A stretch of 64,000 bases of DNA from assembly GCA_036897625.1 (NCBI GenBank), contig JAYMTA010000001.1, positions 1 to 64,000 on the forward strand, written 5' to 3'. How positions within the stretch are numbered: the first letter of the stretch is position 1; each line of letters opens with the position of its first letter. The notes below the pieces were generated by a model. That model worked only from the letters and a program-made list of their open reading frames with translations. It had not been told where the DNA came from and did not search any database. A program made the position numbers and the translations under genes. This document shows positions 12,872 through 25,925 of the stretch, one piece after another. The stretch comes from Pelargonium cotyledonis (lineage: Eukaryota > Streptophyta > Magnoliopsida > Geraniales > Geraniaceae).

Positions 12872-14630
12872 TATAGTTTGTAATTGTATAGACCAACATT
12901 TTTTTGCAGCGCTTGTTCTATCTCAAATTAGTTGGACCCTAGGAGTTTTGCACAGTAAGGTATCCGCTACTAAAATTAGGAATTCCAAGTCTCTGCAACC
13001 AGTTATTTAAGATCTTGTCGGCTAAAAAGAAGAAAGATATTTTTCTCAGGAGGATTTCCTAGCAGAACCCGCATTTCTGGGAGCCTAGTAGGGGCATTCC
13101 TTGAGAGTAGATATAGTAATTTGCTGAGCTTTTATCAGTTTAACTAGATTTCTCACTACCTTGGTTAGTAAGAATGGTAAGGGTTTAGACCAACTTAATA
13201 CAGAGATTCAACTCTCAGTTATTTCCTTTCTTGATTTATAAGATAACGCTACCAAATTCGGGGGGATTCTCTTTTCGACAAAACGCCTTTCTTCTATTCG
13301 TCTTACATACTTTTTTGTTTTTAATTCTACAGCACTCCGAGGTTAAATTTAAAAACATTTAGCGTTCCGTATTAAAGGTATAACCTAGCTATAGACAAAG
13401 ACTGCTTAACCGGTTATATTAAAAAATAGGGCAGGAGCTCGGTCCTTACGAGTAAAGGGAATTTCATTTTATGCTTTTGTACTCTAGTTTACCTTTTATT
13501 ATGCCGATAATGTTAATTTCATACCAACAAAAAGCAGTTCCCTTAGAAAACGACTCCTTAATTTCAGTTCTTACTTTTTTTTCTAAATAAAGACTTTTTA
13601 GTTTTAGAAAGTCTGTCTTTGATGAATACTCGAGCTGGATAAAAGACAAATTTTCTAAACTCATTGGAGGAAGACCTATCTTATATACCTAACCTATGGA
13701 CCCCACACTGATATAAAAATATATGTTTAAGACATGTCAAAAATCGATCGAATAGAGTCTCTCACTTCCAAATTAATAGCATTTAAAATGCCCAGAGTAA
13801 TTAACCAAAAAAGATTAGCTATCCGCACTCCGATAGCTTCGGGCACTCAATTTATAAGATAAACTTCAATTGTTTTCAGCTACTTTTGCTTTGTTCCTTG
13901 CTTCTAATCTACGAAGCTGAACTGGACCCTTTCAAACTTATAACGGGATTCCCTATATGTTAGTAGTGAAAAAACAAAAAAGTGTGTAACGACGTTTACT
14001 GAACTCTCAAGGAGTAAACTCTATTCGTAAATTAAAAGCTTTACTTTATATTAGTTACCAGAAGGATGATGCTAATGGGTGTAGTTACTTTGAGGATTCC
14101 CTTCCCAAAATTCTAAGATTTAGCATAAAGGTGTCTATACTAGCAGTTTCCTTTAAAGTTACAAAGGTATGCCTTTAAATTCCTAAGTTCCGTAACCTGA
14201 TATGCATTTACTCTTAACCCTTCCCTTCCAGTGGCCTGTTTGAGTCTTCTGGCTGGTTAAATACTAAACTTTAGAAACTATATAATAATAGATAATTGAA
14301 AATAAATGGGCTATTCCTTTACTTGCAAACAAAATGGGAGGAATTCTAATAATTGAAAATGTACTATAGCTACAAGGTAGTACTTACTAGGATTCTTTAC
14401 CTCATTTTATAGTATAAAATATTTGATTTTAATCCACTTTTAGGGACATAAAACTGGGTTCTTGACTTGAATAATAGAATGGTAACAAAAGCATTTTCGT
14501 AAATGAGACTCTAAAAAAACCTTTCTTGGGATTCACTTGTGTGCTGAACAAACTTCCTTAAAGTGGAGTATATAAGATAATTTAGTCTTGCATTTCTGAG
14601 AGTTGTGTATGAGTATTTAGTAAAAAGGAG

Positions 14631-14652
14631 TTTTTATAACTTTTTTATAACT
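14631..14652. repeat. 11-base tandem duplication
   Basis: TTTTTATAACT occurs twice in perfect tandem. Confidence 0.8.
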
Positions 14653-15300
14653 TATTAAATATACTTGGTTTCTGTAAATTATTTAATCTTGATCCATTAT
14701 GAAGCTAGGATATAAGGACTCTGTTCAAGATACCTTCCTCCATTTTTCTTATATTAGGTTCTCTTAAGCGAAAGGGGGGTCCTATGGTTTATGTTCTAGA
14801 TTTCTATTTGTTGAAATGGGTCCCTAATGAGCCAAAATGAATACTAAAGGAGGCCCACATCCCTCCCTTTTTGTAACGGGACCCTTGTTGCGTTAAGTAT
14901 TATTACTTATTTTACCGGGTTTTCGATATAAGATTATTCTTTGCGAAGAGCTAGTAAGTCTTTCAAACAGACATAGTAAACTGCTCTGAGACCCTTCATA
15001 GTTGTCCTTGATAACTACATAAGCTTGAATTTATATAAGTTCCGCTAACAGAGATAAAAACTGCATTCAATATTACTGTTATGCTAGAGCATTAATAAGT
15101 AGGACTCGTGGTGGTTCCTTGTTTTTTCTACTTTCGTTTTACAGGGTTTCTGACTTCGGATCCATATAATAAAAGGAATCTTTGGGCATAAAGTAACTAA
15201 AGTCATTTGTTTTTCGGTAAGAAGCTGCCTAGTGGATAAATTTTCAGTTGAGGTAAGATGAATTCTTTTAAGTACGATCCCGGAAATACAATTTAGCTAT

Positions 15301-15600
15301 AACCGATCCACAAGCACTCCAACTGATACGTACTCAATCCTGAACTCTACTCTCTACCTATCCTCTCAGTCATACCTTTCTTACGAGAGATACCTAGCGA
15401 TATCTGTCCCCTTTCTTGATAACTGTATACCTCCGAGTCTTCACCATCGCCTTCTTGAAAGCACAAGCAAATTAAAGCCTGCCTCAGTATTTGAAATAAG
15501 GTCTTCCCACTCCTTGCTCTTAGAGACTTGCCCAGGCTTTGTAAAGTAGGTAATTCCTCAGTTACGACGAGCACTCGGTACCCTTTATGATTCTAACACC
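15301..15600. other. island of higher G+C with a 75-codon open frame
   Basis: Richer in C and lower in GC palindromes than its neighbours, and it includes one copy of the 15.45/37.2 kb repeat. A minus-strand frame (15,347-15,574) has a charged, soluble-looking composition, but I recognise no family. I infer a piece of older mitochondrial intergenic or gene-flank DNA. Confidence 0.35.
15454..15484. repeat. dispersed repeat pair, copy 1
   Basis: The stretch beginning CTTGAAAGCACAAGCAAA and ending in AAAGCCTGCCT is nearly identical to 37,197-37,230, with one indel and a few substitutions. It lies inside a block of higher G+C. I infer a duplicated piece of older mitochondrial sequence. Confidence 0.6.
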
Positions 15601-15704
15601 TGTTCGGGACACTTATAAAGAAGGAGTTTAATACCTTGTGACACGAAATTCCTAGAGAACTCATTACTCAGATAGAATATTTAGTTTAGTAATCAGCAAG
15701 TATC

Positions 15705-15721
15705 CCAGGATTCAAACCCTG
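15705..15721 (-). pseudogene. isolated T-arm of a tRNA
   Basis: CAGGG-TTTGAAT-CCTGG on the minus strand is a T-arm with 4 of 5 pairs (one wobble). I could not draw a D-arm, anticodon arm or acceptor around it within tRNA distance. It lies about 170 bases from the trnW-like relic at 15.9 kb on the same strand. It may be the last remnant of a further tRNA, or chance. Confidence 0.3.
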
Positions 15722-15876
15722 CCGCTAGCTTGAGAGATCCATGTGATTTGCCCAGTTTTGGTACCTACATTTTCTGTACTAGGGATCTGATAAAAATCTA
15801 AAAAAGAGTACGTATGTAAAGCCCAAGTAAAAGCCCCCTCTCTTTAAAGTTTTTACCCTTGAGAATTTAAGTGAAA

Positions 15877-15953
15877 CACGTTCTGTAGGATTTGAACCTA
15901 CGGTATTACTTTGATCTACCCACTAAATCAGTATCCTACTCCGTAAAGAGCGT
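15877..15953 (-). pseudogene. trnW-like sequence, intact ends and T-arm, rewritten middle
   Basis: On the minus strand the last 26 bases match the 3' end of plant trnW (from memory) with one mismatch, including a perfect T-stem GTAGG/CCTAC. The 5' end ACGCTCTTTA matches the trnW acceptor start, and acceptor pairing is 6 of 7. The D-arm and anticodon arm are not recognisable as trnW. An alternative hairpin GATTT-AGTGGGT-AGATC (5 bp, 7-base loop, TGG = Pro in the anticodon position) exists, but it lies about 2 bases too early and leaves a linker of about 11 bases. This is the best-kept acceptor/T-arm half in the window. Probably a decayed or chimeric relic; a tRNA-derived element with another function is possible. 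Confidence 0.5.
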
Positions 15954-18900
15954 ATACTATATTGTGGAGATTATGCTATTTCATAGAGTTCTTCTATTTA
16001 TAAGTGATTCTGATTTGTATTACTTTATCATTCCTAATTCTATCCTACTCTACAGGACATACACTCTCAAAAAGATTCGGTTTAAAATGACTTTTATTTT
16101 GACTTATATGAGTCTTTGAAGTCTATCATGTACTGACTAAAATACTTTTAATTGCCAATTTAATCACTAAATGTCCAACTATTCTATAAGATTTCCTATT
16201 CTTTTATTAACAATACAAGTTCTTTTTTAAATTTACTTTATTTTACCGTGGAAAATGCTTAATCTTACACCAAGCCCTATCTAATTAAGTGAAAACCCGT
16301 TGGACGGACACCCGACGCAACCCTGAACAAATAAACTTTAAGCGGATAAGGCATCTCTTTCATATAGCAGCCCCCTCTTCTCTTAAAATTCTAAGTTTAG
16401 CAAGGAGGTCTCCTAATCAACAATTTTTGTAAGTATTAAGTTCAATGATATAATTCAAAATTCTAGAACGCTTTTCTAGAAAGCTACCCAATAATTGGGT
16501 TATGAATAAAAGTCTCTGAGAGATTGACTATGAATAAGCCCTTTATTTTAAAAACATCGGTTTTATTGACTTTTTGCGTTGATATCTGACTCTTCGGTGC
16601 CTGAAACGAACTCCCGTATTAGTACTACAAGAGACCCCTACTTCTCGTATCTTCATATTCCAAAAAGACATAAATTAAGAATTCTCCAGCTTCTTGACTA
16701 AGCTTCTAAGCCCAAAGTCTACCAGTTTTTACTAGGCAGTTCCAAACTCCGCTCACCTTTTGCTGAGTGTCCTTGGAAAAACGTCCATTTCCTTCCTGGA
16801 TGCTTTATTCAAAGCGCTGACTCTAGATCTCGCTGAATAAGTAATAAAAGTCCTAGAGTATATTAAAAGTGGATCTCGTAGATACATTTAACCGGGCTCT
16901 GTCATTAAACTAAAAAAATAATGGGATAGTCCTGTAGCCACTATTTCTTGATTTATTAATCTATCTCTTCTGATTTAACGAAACCTCTATAACAGTATAG
17001 CTAAAACGAGCGTGGGGTTATTCGGGGCACTTGTTGGTTATGATGACCTTTAACTAAGAACTAATAATATAAAGGAATTCTGTTACTTATATGATAAAGG
17101 GTTTACAATGTTTAAATTTAACTACTGTGTATCCTATAATAAGCAAAATAACCAAGTGCTTAATCTCAGCTTTTTATTTTGACGGTTTCGTCGAGTATTT
17201 ATTGAGAAATTGGGCTAATAAATCAGTTGTTATCCTTTGTTCTAATAGGCTCCTATTTACTGACTAAATACCTAAGATTTTTTTTAATATAAGGAACCCT
17301 TAGCTTTAAATAAGGGATTCCTTGATATTCTCACCAACAATAAAAAAGACTACACAAATTAAAATTATTAAGCCATTGAGAGTCCCTACTACATTGAATG
17401 GAAAAAAGTATCATTCAATAATGAAACATTATATAAATAGAATCTAACAATCTAAATAATAGGTAATTCGCAATACTATAAACATACCCCCCTTTATAAG
17501 TACAAAATGATCTAACCCGTATGAAAACTACCCAAATAACAAAGAAAAAGGTACATAATTGACTTCCTTTTTAGCCTCTGCCGATTAGGATGATGATGGT
17601 TATAGGTAAGTTGCGATTGTGTAATGTAAGCAAATCTCTGAGTTTTTATATAAACTCTTAAGCCTATATTAAGATAAAACAAATATAGAAAGTTAACGTA
17701 ATATCCGTTGTATTCCTACATATATTCTTATATTCTTAACCACCCTAATCAAATTACGTCATGCGCCTTATATTTTCCATCCTTTTGACTTTGTCTGATA
17801 TCTTATATTTACTACTTATTTATACAAGACCCTAGCATTCCTAATATAGCATACGAGTACAATAAATTGTATAATCAAATCCTCCTAAAAAGCATACTCC
17901 GACCGGAGAGTTTATAAGTATATCCTAGTTCTTTATTCTATTTATTCTATATAGCCTTAATTTGACCGATTTGTAACAATTATTACCAAATAAGGTAATG
18001 CAACTCATATAAAAAAGAAAAGTAAAGAACAAGTTAATAATAATAAAACAAGGTCAGTAATTAATCCAAACAAAGACTAAAAAGCCAAGAGTCAAATGGT
18101 AGCCAATACACTCGATTCCTCGGGAATTCTTCTTATATGCTCTACTCAGGGGTTCCATATACTTAAAAAAAGTAGGGGTTGCTTTAATTGTTTTATAATC
18201 CTTTACAATTTCAAGAATTTTTTAGCAAAAAGAGAGACGAAAAGCATTAACCATCTTATTCAAATAATTAATTGACTCAAATTTCTCAAATAAAACATTT
18301 TACGTTTCAGATAGATTTAAAATTTCTAATACACTTTCGTTGCTGGGGATTACTAGCTATTTAGGGTGCCCTAAGCTATTACTAGTTATTTGACTTTGAA
18401 CTATACTGTAGAGGGTTTAGCTCCTATATTATATATACTTAACAGATCCTCCTAATCAAACTGACTTAAGAGGGCACTTTAATTTTAACAAAAGAGATCA
18501 TACTGAAGAAAACATAAAAAAGAAGATTGAAACTAACTAAGTAATATACATGGGTAGACGGTAAGAGGCCGAGGCCTAACTAGATAGTAATCGACTCAAA
18601 CTTATGCTCTATGGTAGGGGTTGTGTAGCGAAGTTATAAACTTTTCTCTTTACCTTACTCCAGACCCCGCGTTTTACCATCTTTTTGTTTATTCTTTTTT
18701 TCTTTGTGATGCGGAAATTCAATATATTTACTCAAACCTTCAAGTGGACCAAGAACTCCCATTATAATTTATAATAGATATAAATTGGATTTTTTTATAC
18801 GGATATTGGAGGATTCCTTTTGAATATAGAAAGCATTCAAATTCCTTATGTTTTTGTATTTTATACATATAATATTAGAATAGAAAGACATTAGTTTAGT

Positions 18901-21900
18901 TTTTTACAAGATAGAAGGCTTTCAAAGGATTTCTGGCTTTTGAGATACAGAATAAAGCTCTCAAGAAGATAGGTATTGTTTAGGAGATTTAAAAGAGTAT
19001 GAAGTCGGTGTGTGCTATAAGGTAAGTACTAGCATGTATACTCCAAGGGAAGTCCATTTACAAAGAGGTATCTTACTAGTTCAATAGTTGGAATAATAGC
19101 TGCTTTTCCTATTCTCGTTCTAGTTACAGCAGGGAACAACGAAATGTGTTTGCAATGAGTACTATAGTATGTAGAAGGAAAGCTTTTTCTTACTGAGCTG
19201 GTTGTTTAAGTAGTCGGTCTCACAAGCAAATAGATAAAAAAGAAAGACTAAAGCCAGTTAGCTACTAAAAAAAAGGAGTTCCTCTTAGAACTTTTTCTAT
19301 AGAATCTTATTTGAGGTTGGTCTATATAAGTTGTATCCAAGTTTATACTTGGGTGATATATCCCTCTAATTTCAAAAAGATAAGGGTTAGTTTTATAGTA
19401 GGACTCTATTTTCCTAATTTTTATGCTTGAGTATATTTTAAATATAGCATTGAAGGCAAGTCTTTGTGTAGTGCTTGCCACCCTTGACTTTTATATATTA
19501 GTAATCCGGGTTAAGGGACCCTTGAAAAAAGAAGCTTTGTTATATTTAAAAGATGTATTCTGTGAGAGCTAAATGTTTTATACCTTTACTTAGTAGTATG
19601 AATATCAGGGACTAATTCTTGTTTAGGGCACGGAAATAGTTGTAGAGTAGTTATATAGTTCTAATGAATAGAGTTTCGTTGTCTTCAATTCTTTATTATA
19701 GTATTTCCTTAAAGTGGTAGGCTTAAGTAGATAAAGTAGGGTTTTTACGAGCTACAGTAGGTCAAGAATAAGTTTTTGGGGAGTAGACATCTATTTCTAT
19801 AAAGAATAAGTATAATAAATATACATAGTATAGTAAACTACAAGACTACATAATAGTTAGAATCCAGGTGCAGGCTACAAAAACAATGAGGGATATATTT
19901 TATTAAAGACAATCATACGGTACTTTACGAAAGTTATCAATTCCTTGTTTTGTTAGTTCTTTCCTATACCAAATAGGCAAAACCTCCCGGGGAGTTCTAT
20001 TGTTTGTCGGATACTAGGGACTTAATTCGCTGGTCGAGGAATATTGTAATGAAAGTTTTTTACTGAACAGGGTTGTTATAAAGCTTAGAACTAAAGTTAG
20101 TAGGATCCCTCTTAACTCTCAGGCTTGAGGTTGTAGTAAACAAGGAAGAGACTTCTTAAGGTATTTCCCTTCCCCGGAGTTCCTTAGTTTAAAACAATAA
20201 GAATTTCTAGGACTAATATAGCAGCATGAAGCAAGGTCTAGAGCTGTTTCCTGAATATTTGAGATCAAGCAACACAATCTTTTCTTTTAGGTCGGCAAAT
20301 CCTAAAGAGAGTCAATTCCTATAAAAAAATCCTTATAAGTCGAAGAATATCCCATACAAAAGAGGGACCCGGTCCTTGTATAGAATTTCCAAACGTTCCA
20401 GAAAGAAAGGAAGCAAGATATATCTGCATTTAAGGCTGGGTTTTAGAACAATGGCAAGATTCTACTTTTATTATACGATCAAAAACTCCGTTTTGTACTT
20501 TTTGTACAGGAAATTTGTTAACTAATTAGAGCATTCTATTTACTTAAGTTGCTTAGTTATCACTATACTTAATGTGGGGCGCTTATAAGCCAAGCTTTTT
20601 ATTCGATAGAAATTAAGTCTTATTCACTTTTACAAAGCATTAGAATACTACTTTAAATTATCTACTTTATACTCTATCTGAATGTCTAATACAAAAATTA
20701 TATTAGAATTAGAGGAGTCCTTTACAGTATAAATTTCTTTAGTAAGTAAATACCCTCAATCTATATTCGAAAGCTTACCAGATTTGGGATTCAGTAGTAA
20801 GGAGGGAAGCCTTTTATTGCCTAATTTACTAAAACAAATTCCTTAAACTTACAGAAATATTACCAACAAAAAGGAGCTTTGTCTATGGTTACCCTGATAC
20901 TGAATATTACATCGAAAAAATCCTAATTAGCGTTTACTCTGAACTAAAATGAAATTTGCAAAGCCCGGCTGCCTTTGGACTTAGCCCCACAACAAACTCT
21001 CGTGAAATTACTATCTTGAGTGTTAATGCGAGAATCTTATTTATAAGAGTAAATCTAACTTCGATAAGTTAAGAGATTCTTTTTCTAGGATTACTAGCAT
21101 TAGGGGTTCCATCTAAAAAAGTAATAAAACAAAAAGATAGGGTAGACGTATACCGGGTCCCTAGGCTAGGAGGTTCCCTTTTTTTCTTTATATCGTATAT
21201 AATCACTAAGATAGACATTTGTTGTTCTACTCTCAAAAACATGAGACAAGGTTTAGTAGTGTTAGAAATTCAAAGCAGAGCATAACCGACTTATAACCAG
21301 GAAAATGGAAATTTTACAGATATAAGGCAGCCCTTTTAGCAAACCCTACCCAGAAGTATAGAGGTAACAACCCCCAGATAAATCCTTTTAGAAGATTTCA
21401 ATAAACGAAGCAAAACGTCTAGCTATGAAAGTAAAACATGTTTCTATTTAGTAATTCTGATTTTTTGATTCTTGATAGTTAATATCTTTCCAGGTTCTAT
21501 CCGGATTTAAAGTCTCGGTATAGAATATACTCTTTGAGAAAGAGAAATCCTGTATATTTATTAGTATAACGAGCACCCCCTTGATTTAGGAAACTTACCT
21601 CGGCCTTAGCTAGGTTTTGTTATACCCAAATTTCTACAAAATATATTAACCCCTACTTTATTAGAGGAGTTTACTAGACAATTCTTAATTACAGCTTTCC
21701 TATGCGGATTGGATTTTTTCTTCTTCGAATTATAGACATCTATAAAATAAAGAATATACTTTCTTTCTCTTACTTTCAGTCAAGGTAACAAAGGACAGAG
21801 CACTTAGAAATAGGTAAACTAGGTTTGTTCATAGTATAGTAACAGCTAAAACGTTAAGAGTAAAAAGAAATTTTAGAGCAAACGCAAGTAGTAATTCTGA

Positions 21901-24411
21901 AATAAAGAAAAAGCACACAGGCATTTAGGAAGCTTTCATTAGTAGCTTTTCGGTTGGGGAATATGGATTTGAGACATAACTCTGATCCTCCTTCTTAATC
22001 CTAACTGGGAGCCCTTAGGCTATAAGACAAATAAAATAACTTTTGCCAGGCATAGGTATTTTCTCTTTAAGATAAACAGATCTAATATAAGATTAACAAT
22101 TACCAAACTAAACCTGGGGTTTTCCGGGGAACTCTATTACATTGACGTTTTTAACTATATATTTTAGAGGCCCCTTTTAACATAAAGAGTCCAGCAATTC
22201 TGTGTTCAGAGTTCTAATTTCACATAGTAATTTAATAACTAACTCCTAGCTTTATATCTTATCTGAGAAGCCAAATTCAGTTCTTAATAGCTATCTATAT
22301 CAGAAATCTTTATTCTTTGCAAAGCCGGATCCATTCCCTATTATAGATGTACTAAATACAAAAATTTGTAAGTATTTGTACAAATCCTAAGTTACTTTCC
22401 CAATAAGGTAAGCGGATTCTATTTCCTGGTTATTCTTAAAACCTTGCTGTGTTGTGTTACTTAATAGATAATCGTTTTCTTGTATTTTGAGATGTAAATA
22501 GATAACAAGCTTCTATAGTACTTTATAGTACTGAAAGCTCCCCTTGTAAGATCGATTATAATACACACCAACTCTTCCGTTATCAAGGACACCCTTATTA
22601 TTAGCCTAAAAGTATATTAAACTATATTAATTCGTTTTATATTTATAAGAACTCTTCTCTTAAGTAAAAGGTATCCCATCATCGAAAGGGTGCTTAAAAG
22701 CAGAGTTTACAAATAGGGTTAGCCTTTATTTCCGTTCCGAATTGCGAGACTTCCGTGTTTGTTATATTTACATACATAATTTAGAATGTAAAAAGTTTCT
22801 AATTCCATTAATGTTTCGGGGCGCCCGTTCGTTATGTAAAAGCAAAAAATTAGAAACCTAGATTTCACTATAACTATTTCATTTTCAAATTTTAGCATTA
22901 GTCAAAGAGACACCTCTTGACTCTACAGGAATTTATACCAAATAAGGAATATCAATCCACATTTCTAAGCTAATATACTTGAAAAGCGAAATAGATTGAG
23001 TAGATACCAAAAAACAAAAACTATTTAGAAGCCCCCCTTTCGCGACCTATAATGTGGGTTAAAACTTGCCAACGTACGATTCTACATTTATACAAATTAC
23101 TGAGGGTTTTTCTATACTTAAATGAAAAGTAGACTTTATAATAAGTTTCAAGAAAGTAATACCAGGCAGCCCTCTCTTGCTTTATGATGCTCGCACTTAC
23201 GCTTTTAGACCTAGACCGCCTGTTCTTTATTAAACGAAATTAGAGTTCTACTTAAGTACCTTCTAGTAGAATAACCTGTATCTATTTTAGGAAATAATAT
23301 AGCTTTTATCCGTACTGGTGCCTCTCGGATAGCTCTAAAGGCGCAATCTTGTAAATAAAAATTTATAATAGAAGCATAGTTTAAATAAAAAACTAAATAA
23401 GCAACGGAAATCGCATGTTGCTTTAGAATTTGTTTGGTAAGGGGTCCGTTTTACTGAAAAGCTGCTGTAGATTAAATTTAATAATTGTAAGTAAGCTCTT
23501 AGAAACTAAGTGCCTGTTAAAATCTTCTAAAAAGAGTAACCAGGTAAGACTCTAAAAGCGGGTCCATCCTAAAGGGGACTTTACATAATGTCAGGTCAAG
23601 ATCCCATACTATAAGCCTAGAAATACTCGGGATAAAACTTAATGAGGTTTAGACTTTATTAGTTATTTCCGTGATAAAATTCTCCTTTAGTTAGGCTCGG
23701 TCAACCTCTTAAATATAATATTCTTTGTAATCGTAAAATAAAGAATTTCTGTGAAAATTCACTTCGCATTACCCTGTGTAAGAGCAGCTCGGTACCCAAA
23801 TAAAAACATGTTGTAAATACAGGAAAGCCCGCAGTTTTTTAAGCTATTCTGTATTTTTAGAATAAATGCTTGTGCTAAAGAGACTTTTGTAATCCTCCTC
23901 TTATGTACCTATACTAAGATTTTATACCCAACAATATAAAAGCGGGGTAAATCTGATTAATATTCCTATTATAACTCCTGGATTCTGAAAAGTAGTAATT
24001 TCAATGTTCTATATTATATCATCTAGAGTCCGTTTACCGGAGCTAAAGTCTCCTTTACTTTTATACTGGGTCCTATTGTATTTTATAAGAGTCCTATTTC
24101 TGGAATTCCCAATGTTTGGGGGTATATCTCTAAAATGTTGTTAGTATAGGGGTGCGGTAGTAAGTGGACTTCTATGACTGTCTGTCGGTACAAAGTAAAG
24201 TAATTAAGGCTCTTCTATAAAAGTATAGCTACAACATAGGATCCTGGACTTTACTTATGAGCAGTAGTTTAGTATTTAAATTACTCTAGTTGGTACAGTA
24301 CAAACTTTATTGGAATGCAGGGTCCCAAGCCGTGAAGTAAGCAAACTAGGAAGAAATCTCTCTTCTTAATTTAGAAAGTGATTAGCTCCGAGCTCTCTTT
24401 TAGGGTATGTC
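15954..24411. other. AT-rich spacer, no gene seen
   Basis: The longest gene-free stretch of the left half. Only short palindromes, the 10-base tandem at 22.5 kb and homopolymer runs were seen. Open frames at 15.9-16.1 and 19.2-19.5 kb look random. Confidence 0.5.
22513..22532. repeat. 10-base tandem duplication
   Basis: TATAGTACT occurs twice with a period of 10 bases. Confidence 0.75.
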
Positions 24412-24428
24412 GCGGGTTCAATTCGCAT
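24412..24428 (+). pseudogene. possible T-arm remnant
   Basis: GCGGG-TTCAATT-CGCAT resembles a T-arm, but only three of five pairs (one wobble) are possible. The preceding bases ATGTCG sit where trnW and trnP carry them. No other arm is supported. Low-confidence relic. Confidence 0.2.
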
Positions 24429-24879
24429 AGCTCCCGTACAGATAAAAGCGAAGATATAGATCCAGGTTTTATATAATAAACCTTTCTGGACCCTGTTTTC
24501 GGTAAACGAATAGCGAATCCCTTTTAAATTGTCCAAGAATCTCCCTTGTAGTCAAAACTTGTTACCTCATTTCCTTGATTCGGAAGATTCTAATCTAATA
24601 ATGAACTTCCTAGTTCTGGTTAGGGCTTGCCCTTTTTAACTCGGAGAAGGTTTCCCATTGAGACTTGTTAATATACAAATAGGAACTTCTCTTGAAAACT
24701 TTATACACATTATCTTAATAAGACTCCACTTTAAAAATGGTAGAGAATCTAGGAATAAAAGAAACCACTTGCCTACTATGGAAAAGCTCTTTTTGATTGT
24801 TTCTTCTGATAGTTATCCAACGAACGAAATGAGGGCAATATTAGTCTTTGTTTTGCCTGGTTAACAACCCCCTTTTCCT

Positions 24880-24892
24880 AGAGACGCGCTCT
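24880..24892. repeat. 13-mer AGAGACGCGCTCT, copy 1
   Basis: AGAG and CTCT arms flank ACGCG. An identical 13-mer lies at 37,760-37,772, and a shorter relative (GAGACGCTCTC) near 28,785. An exact 13-mer this GC-rich is unlikely by chance in such AT-rich DNA. Confidence 0.6.
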
Positions 24893-25283
24893 GAACCGGT
24901 ATAAACTATAGCAAAAAACTAGTATATAGCGATTTACTTTGTCTTGACTTCAGATCAGTACACACAAACTAATTCTATCAAAGAGATACGCTGAAAGTAG
25001 GCACGGGGCCCCTTTGCTTTTGAGGTTACAACTAACTTACAGCTTCACTTGAATACTGCCAATAAAAACTATAAACTGAATCTGTATTAGTTGTTTTCAC
25101 GATAACTATACATGTAAGGTTGCATTTGGAACAAATTAGGAGAAGACCCTCAATTTTTTTAGGATTTAAGGCTCGTTAGATCTATAACTAAATAATGATT
25201 CTCTCGGGATCTTTTACCCACTATTTTAATATAATTATAATGAATAGAGGAATTATCCTCTCTAAATCCATTAAGGTAGCGAG

Positions 25284-25357
25284 TCGATTGTAGTTCAGCT
25301 TGATAGAACGTGAGTCTCTAAGATTACGATCCGTAGGTTCAAATCCTACGGAGCATG
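25284..25357 (+). pseudogene. trnW-like sequence with CTA in the anticodon position
   Basis: A 74-base stretch aligns without gaps to plant mitochondrial (plastid-derived) trnW-CCA as I remember it, with about 54 of 74 identities. The conserved parts are TAGTTCAG and TAGAACGTG of the D-arm and a perfect T-arm GTAGG-TTCAAAT-CCTAC. The anticodon loop reads CTCTAAG, so the anticodon position holds CTA rather than CCA. The anticodon stem has only 3 of 5 pairs and the acceptor stem about 3 of 7. I judge it a decayed copy. If it were functional it would read UAG, but the broken acceptor argues against that. The alternative is a tRNA repaired by RNA editing, which cannot be judged from DNA. Confidence 0.55.
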
Positions 25358-25365
25358 CTACTACT

Positions 25366-25540
25366 TTATTATACATTGTCATTCGCATTGATTGGATTCC
25401 TTTGGTTTCAATAGAGCAGAGAAGCCCCCTTTGTTGTCTTGGTGTATCTTGCTGTAGTCCAACTAAAGCTATAAAATACGAAGTGATAGCTCCACCAACT
25501 CGGATGACACAGACGAAAAGATTTTAAGAAAGGATTAAGT
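25366..25540. other. composition island next to the trnW-like relic
   Basis: This 175-base segment lacks the usual GC palindromes. One minus-strand frame contains a hydrophobic run, VGGAITSYFIALVGL, that looks like part of a membrane segment, but a stop lies just upstream of it and I recognise no family. It may be a relic of gene-containing DNA transferred together with the tRNA relic. Confidence 0.3.
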
Positions 25541-25894
25541 TCGTCGATTCACAAATTTGTATAAAAAAGTATAACTTATATAATAGTGTTCTAAATATGG
25601 ATAGGTGCGTAGCAAAGCCACTTTAACTAGAGGTGGAATCCCTGGGATTTTTAGACTCTTGGGACTATTAAGTATAACAAGTACCTTTTGCATAATTAAA
25701 ATGTCTGCAAGATTACTCTTTGCCTCGCCCCTACGTACTTTTAAAGGCCACAGCTGTACCTAAAAAGTATAGTAACATGAGAAAAATAGGAGTCTCCAAG
25801 CAAGAGTGTGAGTCTAAGGTTCTAGGATTCCTCACCCGTGTGAGCCTTTTTTAAAATACTCAAGGGTTTTAGGGCATCTAATTCTGTTGGTAAG

Positions 25895-25925
25895 ACCCTC
25901 GTTTTTAATCTATACAGTCGAGGGT
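25895..25925 (+). repeat. 7-bp hairpin in a tRNA-like context
   Basis: ACCCTCG (25,895-25,901) and CGAGGGT (25,919-25,925) form a perfect 7-bp stem with a 17-base loop. The right arm runs into a T-loop-like GGTTCAAC. The sequence GTTGGTAAGA before it resembles a D-loop, so this may be another remodelled tRNA. It cannot be folded as one: the T-stem does not pair. Confidence 0.4.

Larger units (their letters stand above)
10339..15300. other. AT-rich spacer, no gene seen
   Basis: Contains a TTAA microsatellite, an 11-base tandem and many short GC palindromes. Frames at 11.2-11.5 and 13.5 kb have no family resemblance. Confidence 0.5.
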
